From the NCBI RefSeq assembly GCF_018687735.1, contig NZ_CP061304.1, positions 744,001-808,000 on the forward strand: a stretch of DNA of 64,000 nucleotides, given 5' to 3'. This document shows positions 57,609 through 64,000 of this stretch, in pieces. The notes beneath the pieces were generated by a model that saw nothing but the letters and a program-made list of their open reading frames with translations, had not been told where the DNA came from and ran no database searches. This DNA is from Polynucleobacter sp. MG-5-Ahmo-C2 (GTDB lineage: Bacteria > Pseudomonadota > Gammaproteobacteria > Burkholderiales > Burkholderiaceae). Within the stretch, counting starts at the first letter, position 1. Every line of letters starts with the position of its first letter. The position numbers and the translations under genes are program-made.

Positions 57609-58829
57609 TTAAATGACTCCTTTTTGGTGCAGCGTTTTAATTGCATCATCATCTAGTTTCAGGCGCTCATGCAAAATCTCGTCAGTATGTTGTCCCAGCG
57701 TGGGGGGCGCCATCCGAACTTCTGTAGGGGTTTTAGAAAGCTTCATTGGGCTAGCTACTAATTTCATATTGCCAACAGTAGGGTGTTGTACGTTCAATTG
57801 CACGTTTCGCGAAATGACTTGCTCATTCTCAAACACTTCTTTGAAATCATTAATAGGTCCGCAAGGAACATTGGCTTGTTCCAATAATGCAATCCATTCA
57901 CCTTTGCTTTTCTTGCGAGTCATTTGCTCAAGCAAGGGAATCAATTGCTTACGATGCTGTACTCGCAGAGGATTATTGAGATACAAGGGATTATTGGCCA
58001 AATGGGCTTCACCGCCTACGGTGACGAAATGCCTGAATTGACCATCATTACCGGCAGCCACAATCATCCAGCCATCTGATGTTGGGAAGGTTTGGTAGGG
58101 AACGATGATGGGAGAGGCGTTCCCCCAGCGCTTTGGCACTTCACCCGAGGTGAGGTAGGCGCTCGAGACGTTGGCCATTACGGCAATTTGCGTATCGAGC
58201 AAAGACATATCAATGTATTGACCTTCGCCAGTGTGGTCGCGATGAATAACTGCCGCCAAGATGGCAGAGGAGGCATACATTCCAGTAAAGATATCGGCAA
58301 TTGCCACCCCCGATTTTTGTGGGCTGGCACCTTCAAAATCATGGGCTTCACCCGTAACACTCATAAAGCCACCCATGCCTTGGATGATGAAATCGTAACC
58401 AGGGCGATGGGCGTAGGGACCAGTTTGACCAAAGCCCGTGATGGAGCAATAGATTAAATCAGGCTTCACTTTTTTGAGGCTCTCATAATCGAGCCCATAT
58501 TTAGCTAAATCCCCAACCTTATAGTTTTCAATGACAACATCGGATTCGGCTGCGAGCTTACAAATAATTTCCTGACCTTCGGGTTTGGCAATATCTACCG
58601 TGATAGACCGTTTATTGCGGTTAATGCAAATAAAATAGGCAGATTCTTCGGTTTCTTGGCCATTGGCGTCTTTGGCAAATGGAGGTCCCCAATGACGGGT
58701 GTCATCTCCGACCCCGGGACGCTCAACTTTGATCACATCGGCGCCCAGGTCGGCCAGGTTCTGGGCACACCAAGGGCCAGCCAGCACTCGGCTAAGATCT
58801 AAAACACGAATATGACTTAAGGCTCCCAT
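57609..58829 (-). CDS. Family III (CaiB/BaiF) CoA-transferase
   Basis: 406 residues from ATG 58829 (MGALSHIRVLDLSRVLAGPWC); the open TTG start 30 bases upstream is not conserved. Family features are LADLGADVIKVERPGVGDDTRHWGPPF, the catalytic Asp in the GYDFIIQGMGGFMSVTGE region, and GVAIADIFTGMYA. It moves CoA between carboxylic acids by a single-Asp mechanism, as in formyl-CoA:oxalate CoA-transferase. The adjoining organic-acid MFS gene suggests uptake and activation of the same acid, identity unknown. Confidence 0.92.
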   Translation of the reverse strand: MGALSHIRVLDLSRVLAGPWCAQNLADLGADVIKVERPGVGDDTRHWGPPFAKDANGQETEESAYFICINRNKRSITVDIAKPEGQEIICKLAAESDVVIENYKVGDLAKYGLDYESLKKVKPDLIYCSITGFGQTGPYAHRPGYDFIIQGMGGFMSVTGEAHDFEGASPQKSGVAIADIFTGMYASSAILAAVIHRDHTGEGQYIDMSLLDTQIAVMANVSSAYLTSGEVPKRWGNASPIIVPYQTFPTSDGWMIVAAGNDGQFRHFVTVGGEAHLANNPLYLNNPLRVQHRKQLIPLLEQMTRKKSKGEWIALLEQANVPCGPINDFKEVFENEQVISRNVQLNVQHPTVGNMKLVASPMKLSKTPTEVRMAPPTLGQHTDEILHERLKLDDDAIKTLHQKGVI

Positions 58830-58908
58830 GCCCTGATTTTGGCATGGATGGCAGGGCAATTCTTGAAAAGTTCGGCTTAGACTTCAGACATGACTACAAT
58901 TTGCGCGC

Positions 58909-60897
58909 ATGGCTACCCGTAAAACTTCCGAATACAGCGAATCGTCGATTCAGGTCCTAAAAGGCCTAGAACCCGTCCGTCAACGGCCGGGAATGTACAC
59001 CCGAACCGATAATCCCCTCCACATCATCCAGGAGGTCTTGGATAACGCTTCTGACGAAGCTTTAGGTGGATTTGGTAAGCAAATTATTGTGACGATGCAT
59101 GCTGACGGCAGTGTGAGCGTGGAGGATGATGGTCGAGGCATTCCAGTGGGTATGCATCCCACTGAAAAACTTCCTGTTGTAGAAATTGTATTTACCCAAT
59201 TGCACGCTGGCGGCAAGTTCGAAAAAGGCTCTGGTGGTGCATATGCATTCTCAGGTGGATTGCATGGTGTTGGTGTTTCTGTAACCAATGCGTTATCGAA
59301 ACGTTTAGAAGTCACCGTTTGGCGTGATGGACAACTCTCTACCTTGACCTTTGCTGATGGCAAAGTGATTGAGAAGCTCAAAACAAAGCCGTCATCTAAA
59401 GAAGATAAATCGCATGGCACACGCGTTCGCGCTTGGCCTGATGGCAAGTATTTCGATAGTTCAGCCATTCCAATGGCGGACCTGGTGCGCCTCCTACGCT
59501 CAAAGGCAGTGTTGTTGCCTGGTGTGAAGGTGACACTCATTCAAGAAAAATCTGGCGAGAGCCAAACTTGGCAATATGCTCAGGGCCTACGTGGCTACTT
59601 AAATGAAGCGATTGCGCAGGCAGGTCATGGCCCAGAAGTGATTCCACCATTTGAAGGTGAGCAATACGCTACCGGCACAGGTGAAGATGATTCCTTTGCC
59701 GAAGGTGAGGGGGCTGCTTGGGTTGTTTGCTGGACTGAAGATGGTGCACCAGTTCGCGAGAGCTACGTTAATTTAATTCCGACACCCGCTGGCGGCACGC
59801 ACGAAAGTGGTTTGCGCGAAGGCCTATTCAATGCTGTTAAAGGCTTTATCGAAATGCATGCTTTGCAGCCGAAAGGCGTTAAGCTCATGCCCGAAGATGT
59901 ATTCGCTCGCGCATCTTTTATTTTGTCTGCCAAAGTATTGGATCCTCAATTTCAGGGGCAAATTAAGGAACGCTTAAATTCTCGCGATGCGGTTCGTCTG
60001 GTTTCGGGCTATGCAAAGTCTGCATTAGAACTATGGCTCAACCAGCATGTAGATTACGGCCGGAAACTTGCTGACCTGGTGATTAAACAGGCGCAAGCAA
60101 GAACAAGAGCTGGTCAAAAAGTGGAGAAGAAGAAGTCATCTGGTGTTGCAGTCCTACCTGGAAAGCTCACCGACTGCGAGAGCCAAGATATCGCCATGAA
60201 TGAAATCTTTCTCGTTGAGGGTGATTCGGCGGGCGGCTCTGCCAAAATGGGTCGGAACAAAGAATATCAAGCGATCTTGCCATTACGTGGCAAGGTTCTC
60301 AATACTTGGGAAGCGGAGCGTGATCGCTTATTTGCCAATAATGAAGTGCATGATATTGCTGTAGCTATCGGCGTAGATCCACATGGCTTAAATGATGACC
60401 CTGATTTATCGAACTTGCGTTATGGCAAGGTGTGCATTCTGTCTGATGCTGACGTCGATGGCGCTCACATTCAAGTGCTTTTGCTAACACTGTTCTACAA
60501 GCATTTTCCAAAACTCATTGATCTAGGTCATGTGCATATTTCTAGGCCGCCACTCTTCAGGGTGGATGCGCCAGCACGCGGTAAGAAACCAGCGCAAAAG
60601 ATTTATGCATTAGACGCAAGCGAGTTACAAGCGATTGAAGATAAATTACGCAAAGACGGCGTTAAAGAATCCGCTTGGCAAATCTCCCGCTTTAAGGGCT
60701 TAGGTGAGATGAGTGCTGAGCAATTGTGGGATACCACCTTAAACCCCGACACTCGACGCTTATTGCCAGTAACACTGGGCTCTTGGACGGAAGATGAAAC
60801 GTTTAAAACCATGGATATGTTGATGGGTAAATCCGAATCTGGTGCGAGACGTGATTGGCTGGAAGAGCGCGGCAATGAAGTTGAGGCAGACATTTAA
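58909..60897 (+). CDS. parE: DNA topoisomerase IV subunit B
   Basis: 662 residues. GHKL ATPase domain with [15 protein letters not shown], the [12 protein letters not shown] motif and [14 protein letters not shown]; transducer domain; TOPRIM with [29 protein letters not shown] and [11 protein letters not shown]. ParE rather than GyrB by its shorter length and neighbour parC. It decatenates sister chromosomes with ParC. The stop overlaps the parC ATG by one base (TAATG). Confidence 0.97.
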   Translation: MATRKTSEYSESSIQVLKGLEPVRQRPGMYTRTDNPLHIIQEVLDNASDEALGGFGKQIIVTMHADGSVSVEDDGRGIPVGMHPTEKLPVVEIVFTQLHAGGKFEKGSGGAYAFSGGLHGVGVSVTNALSKRLEVTVWRDGQLSTLTFADGKVIEKLKTKPSSKEDKSHGTRVRAWPDGKYFDSSAIPMADLVRLLRSKAVLLPGVKVTLIQEKSGESQTWQYAQGLRGYLNEAIAQAGHGPEVIPPFEGEQYATGTGEDDSFAEGEGAAWVVCWTEDGAPVRESYVNLIPTPAGGTHESGLREGLFNAVKGFIEMHALQPKGVKLMPEDVFARASFILSAKVLDPQFQGQIKERLNSRDAVRLVSGYAKSALELWLNQHVDYGRKLADLVIKQAQARTRAGQKVEKKKSSGVAVLPGKLTDCESQDIAMNEIFLVEGDSAGGSAKMGRNKEYQAILPLRGKVLNTWEAERDRLFANNEVHDIAVAIGVDPHGLNDDPDLSNLRYGKVCILSDADVDGAHIQVLLLTLFYKHFPKLIDLGHVHISRPPLFRVDAPARGKKPAQKIYALDASELQAIEDKLRKDGVKESAWQISRFKGLGEMSAEQLWDTTLNPDTRRLLPVTLGSWTEDETFKTMDMLMGKSESGARRDWLEERGNEVEADI

Positions 60898-63353
60898 TGG
60901 CAACGAAGAAAACACCAGGTAAAAATCCAGCTGCAGAGCAGGCGGATTTATTTTCCAATCCAATGAAGGTGGATATCGTAGAAGTAGACGATGCTCCTCA
61001 AGTAAGCACAGCCACAAACAATCCCAAAGGGCCAAACGATCCGCATGATCCAAAGACCATGGATCTCAACGAGGACAATAAAGACAGTTTGACCCTGGCC
61101 GTTTACGCAGAGCGTGCTTATCTTGATTACGCAATTAGTGTAGTAAAGGGTCGTGCTCTACCAGAAGTAGCCGATGGGCAGAAGCCAGTACAACGCCGTA
61201 TTTTGTTCTCCATGAGTGAAATGGGTTTACGTGCTGATGCGAAGCCGGTGAAGAGCGCCCGCGTTGTAGGTGACGTGCTTGGTAAGTTCCACCCCCACGG
61301 CGATCAATCTGCTTATGACGCCTTGGTTCGTTTGGCGCAAAGCTTCTCATTGCGCTACCCCCTAATTGATGGTCAAGGTAACTTTGGTTCGCGTGATGGC
61401 GACGGCGCTGCTGCAATGCGTTATACAGAAGCACGTTTAACCAAAATCGCTGGCTTGTTATTAAGTGAAATCGATGAAGGTACAGTCGATTTCGCTCCCA
61501 ACTACGACGGTTCATTTCAGGAGCCCAAGTTACTGCCGGCACGTCTTCCATTTGTTCTTTTAAATGGAGCATCTGGTATTGCCGTTGGTATGGCTACCGA
61601 GATTCCGTCACATAATCTACGTGAAGTCGCTAGCGCTGCAATTGCTTTGATGAAGTCTCCAAAGCTCTCTACCGCTGATTTGCTCGGCATCATGCCTGGC
61701 CCAGATTACCCGGGCGGAGGACAAATCATTTCCTCTACCGCAGAGATTGCACAGATCTATGAAACTGGTCGTGGCAGCATTAAGGTGCGCGCTCGCTGGT
61801 CTGTAGAGGAATTAGCCCGCGGCCAATGGCAGATTGTTGTGAATGAATTGCCGCCGGCAACCTCATCACAGCGCGTGTTGCAAGAGATCGAAGAAATCAC
61901 CAATCCAAAAGTCAAGGTTGGAAAAAAAACGCTAACGCCAGAGCAAAACAATCTGAAGTCCACCATCCTTAATGTATTGGATGGTGTACGTGATGAATCG
62001 AGTAAGGATGCTGCAGTGCGTTTGGTATTCGAGCCTAAGAGTAAAAATATTGACGTTAATGAGTTCGTTAATCTTTTGTTGGCCCATACCTCACTAGAGT
62101 CCAATGCGCCAATGAACTTGGTGATGATCGGCAATGATGGTCGTCCTCGTCAAAAAGGGCTGAAAGAGATTTTGACGGAGTGGGTTGAGTTTAGAGTTGC
62201 CACAGTGACTCGCCGAACTCAGTATCGCTTGGGCAAGGTGAAAGATCGGATGCACATATTGGAAGGGCGCTTAACCGTTCTTCTCAATATAGACAAGGTC
62301 ATTAAGATTATTCGCAATAGCGATGAACCGAAAGCTGACCTGATCAAAGAGTTCAAACTCTCAGACCGTCAGGCTGAAGATATTCTCGATATTCGTTTGC
62401 GCCAGTTAGCGCGACTTGAAGGGATCAAGATTGAGCAAGAGCTTAAGGCACTGAAAGTGGAGCGTGATGACTTAGAAGGCTTGCTACAAAGTGATGCAAG
62501 CCTCCGTAAGCGCATCATCAAGGAGATTGAGTCTGATATGAAGGACTTCGGTGATGATCGCCGAACCTTTATTCAGGAGGATAAACGTGCTGTCGCAGAA
62601 ACCAAAGTGATTGATGAACCGGTTACGGTGATCGTTTCCCAAAAAGGTTGGGTGCGTGTACGTCAAGGTCATGAGCATGATCCAACTCAATTTGGCTTTA
62701 AGGCAGGTGATGCCATGTATGACACCTTTGAGGTTCGTACAGTTGATGTGATGCAAGGCTTTGGTAGTGATGGCCGTGTCTATACGGTGCCAGTGAGCGA
62801 ATTACCTGGTGCACGCGGCGACGGTTCGCCATTAACCAGCTTTGTGAATTTGGCCCCTGGCTCACAAATGGTTGCTTACTACGCTGGCCAGCCAGATGAT
62901 TTAGTGCTGCTGTCCACTAAAGCGGGTTATGGTTTCTTGGCTAACGTTTCTGATATGAGTACCCGCAATAAGGCTGGTAAATCTTTTGTGAGCATTGATG
63001 CCAAAGTTCCGGGTGATGCTCCATTGGGGGCGGTAAAAGTGAAGATGGGTATGAAGCAAGTTGCTTGCTTATCGCAGGCCTCTAAATTATTGGTATTCCC
63101 ATTGGATGAACTCAAGCGTTTGCCAACAGGCGGTAAGGGCGTGATCCTGATGGGCTTGGATGATAAAGAGTTCCTAGCGTCTGCAATTGCTGTTGGTCCT
63201 GATGGCGCTACTTATGCTGGCGCTGGTCGAGCAGGAAAGCCAACAGAACTGAATCTAGATGCAAAAACGCTCAAATCGTTTGCGGGCAATCGCGCACGCA
63301 AGGGTCACTTTGTCGAGCCACGCCTGAAAGATGGCAAGCTGAAAGCGAATTAG
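60897..63353 (+). CDS. parC: DNA topoisomerase IV subunit A
   Basis: 818 residues, with a ~60-residue low-complexity N-terminal extension before [20 protein letters not shown]. Catalytic Y176 lies in AMRYTEARL. The quinolone pocket reads [12 protein letters not shown], with Q137 at the place of Ser80 in E. coli ParC. C-terminal beta-pinwheel blades (~500-818). It cuts and rejoins DNA with ParE. Coupled to parE by TAATG. Confidence 0.97.
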   Translation: MATKKTPGKNPAAEQADLFSNPMKVDIVEVDDAPQVSTATNNPKGPNDPHDPKTMDLNEDNKDSLTLAVYAERAYLDYAISVVKGRALPEVADGQKPVQRRILFSMSEMGLRADAKPVKSARVVGDVLGKFHPHGDQSAYDALVRLAQSFSLRYPLIDGQGNFGSRDGDGAAAMRYTEARLTKIAGLLLSEIDEGTVDFAPNYDGSFQEPKLLPARLPFVLLNGASGIAVGMATEIPSHNLREVASAAIALMKSPKLSTADLLGIMPGPDYPGGGQIISSTAEIAQIYETGRGSIKVRARWSVEELARGQWQIVVNELPPATSSQRVLQEIEEITNPKVKVGKKTLTPEQNNLKSTILNVLDGVRDESSKDAAVRLVFEPKSKNIDVNEFVNLLLAHTSLESNAPMNLVMIGNDGRPRQKGLKEILTEWVEFRVATVTRRTQYRLGKVKDRMHILEGRLTVLLNIDKVIKIIRNSDEPKADLIKEFKLSDRQAEDILDIRLRQLARLEGIKIEQELKALKVERDDLEGLLQSDASLRKRIIKEIESDMKDFGDDRRTFIQEDKRAVAETKVIDEPVTVIVSQKGWVRVRQGHEHDPTQFGFKAGDAMYDTFEVRTVDVMQGFGSDGRVYTVPVSELPGARGDGSPLTSFVNLAPGSQMVAYYAGQPDDLVLLSTKAGYGFLANVSDMSTRNKAGKSFVSIDAKVPGDAPLGAVKVKMGMKQVACLSQASKLLVFPLDELKRLPTGGKGVILMGLDDKEFLASAIAVGPDGATYAGAGRAGKPTELNLDAKTLKSFAGNRARKGHFVEPRLKDGKLKAN

Positions 63354-63358
63354 GCGCA

Positions 63359-64000
63359 CTAGCCCAATTGGTTTTTCTTGGGAACGCTGATGCCGTATTT
63401 AACGGCAATTACCTCCGCCAGAATCGACACTGCGATTTCTGGTGGGGTGAGAGCCCCAATATAAAGCCCTACTGGACCATGCAGTCTATTGACTTGTTCT
63501 CGGTTGAGATCAAACTCTAGAAGTCGTTCTTTGCGCTTTTGTGTATTCTTGCGACTTCCCAATGCGCCAACATAAAAGGCAGGGGATCTCAAAGCTTCCA
63601 TCAGCGCCATGTCATCAAGTTTGGGGTCATGCGTGAGGGCTACAACTGCAGTATGTGGATCAACACCAATTTCCAGCAATACATCATCAGGCATGCCTTT
63701 GTGGAAAATAAGATCGTCACGATTTAGGCCTTCTGCATATTCTTCGCGAGGGTCGACCACAATGACTTCAAAGTCAGAAGCGAGTGCAAAGTCCGCCGTA
63801 TAGAGCGATAGTTGGCCAGCGCCAATGATCACCATGCGCCAGCGTGGGCCGTAAGTGGTTTGCATCTCTTGATCGTTGCAAACAAATTCATCATGGCGAG
63901 ATCCGCTACTTAAGCTCGATTTGCCAGTACTGAGATTGACTGTACGGCGACTAATTTGGTGGGAGGAGATTTGCTCTAGGAGCTGTTCCAAAATTGTGAG
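63359..64000 (-). CDS. XdhC/CoxI-family maturation factor (5' end beyond the window)
   Basis: The last ~214 residues are visible and the frame is still open at the right edge. A Rossmann domain MVIIGAGQLSLYTADFALASDFEVIVVDPREEY and the family motif VALTHDPKLDDMALMEALRSPAFYVGALGSRKN mark the XdhC C-terminal half. XdhC proteins help load sulfurated molybdenum cofactor into xanthine dehydrogenase-type enzymes. No such enzyme is in this window. Convergent with parC, five bases apart. Confidence 0.9.
   Translation of the reverse strand, partial: LTILEQLLEQISSHQISRRTVNLSTGKSSLSSGSRHDEFVCNDQEMQTTYGPRWRMVIIGAGQLSLYTADFALASDFEVIVVDPREEYAEGLNRDDLIFHKGMPDDVLLEIGVDPHTAVVALTHDPKLDDMALMEALRSPAFYVGALGSRKNTQKRKERLLEFDLNREQVNRLHGPVGLYIGALTPPEIAVSILAEVIAVKYGISVPKKNQLG

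Noticed and set aside
58980-59540. 186-codon minus-strand ORF inside parE
   Set aside because: Fully antisense to a highly conserved ATPase domain; low-complexity Ser/Pro product without motifs.
61135-61572. 145-codon minus-strand ORF inside parC
   Set aside because: Antisense to the catalytic domain of parC.

Overview
The window looks like chromosome of a small-genome freshwater betaproteobacterium, most likely Polynucleobacter (Burkholderiaceae). The evidence is moderate G+C, tight short-spaced operons, Burkholderiales-type gene content (odhA-odhB-lpd-zapE, phasin, a short H-NS, RoxA, ParC with a Gln in the quinolone pocket, CaiB/MFS pairs) and the style of the proteins. This is recognition by eye; no database search was run. 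Nearly everything is conserved housekeeping sequence. I see no prophage, insertion sequence, CRISPR array, toxin system or integrase.

Layout. 0-4.3 kb: end of a 3-oxoacid CoA-transferase gene, an unusual in-frame fusion of a zinc/cadmium-type CDF exporter with an alpha/beta hydrolase, and a monofunctional RelA. 4.3-12 kb: tRNA-Val, then the translation operon thrS-infC-rpmI-rplT-pheS-pheT-ihfA-merR-like, with infC starting on ATC, and tRNA-Pro. 12-13.8 kb: a thioesterase, an H-NS protein behind a very AT-rich block, and a helix-turn-helix protein with a degenerate receiver domain. 14-25.5 kb: the 2-oxoglutarate dehydrogenase operon running into zapE, a PHP phosphatase, trpS, a methyltransferase, dapA and bamC. 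25.5-34.5 kb: a small lipoprotein, RoxA, SlyD-like, cysE-trmJ, suhB, lpxH-ppiB-TPR, cysS and a DNA glycosylase. 34.5-38.3 kb: accA, tilS, lysC and tRNA-Ser.

38.3-41.2 kb is the least ordinary part: a phasin behind a repeat-containing promoter, a 59-residue helix-turn-helix/CxxC protein, a small secreted protein, a zinc-ribbon Smr protein, and a yqjD-yqjE-yqjK-like envelope operon. 41-48.8 kb holds a fatty acyl-CoA ligase, a sugar-acid-type IlvD/Edd dehydratase, a putative outer-membrane protein, a U32 tRNA-hydroxylation protein and a secreted hydrolase preceded by a possible 19-codon leader ORF.

48.8-56 kb is thiamine metabolism: thiD, then thiC-thiO-thiS-thiG-thiE on the minus strand behind a TPP riboswitch whose alternative helices can be read from the sequence. 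Upstream lies a DUF4743-Nudix hydrolase, a family linked to disposal of damaged thiamine diphosphate. A cluster of DnaA boxes sits next to tRNA-Arg. 56.2-64 kb: a CoA-transferase/MFS/46-residue membrane protein operon, parE-parC, and the end of an XdhC-family gene cut by the window edge.

I do not see a whole new biological system. The best candidates for something undescribed are the CDF-hydrolase fusion, the 39-40 kb small-protein cluster, the coupled 46-residue protein, and several regulatory elements listed in the findings.
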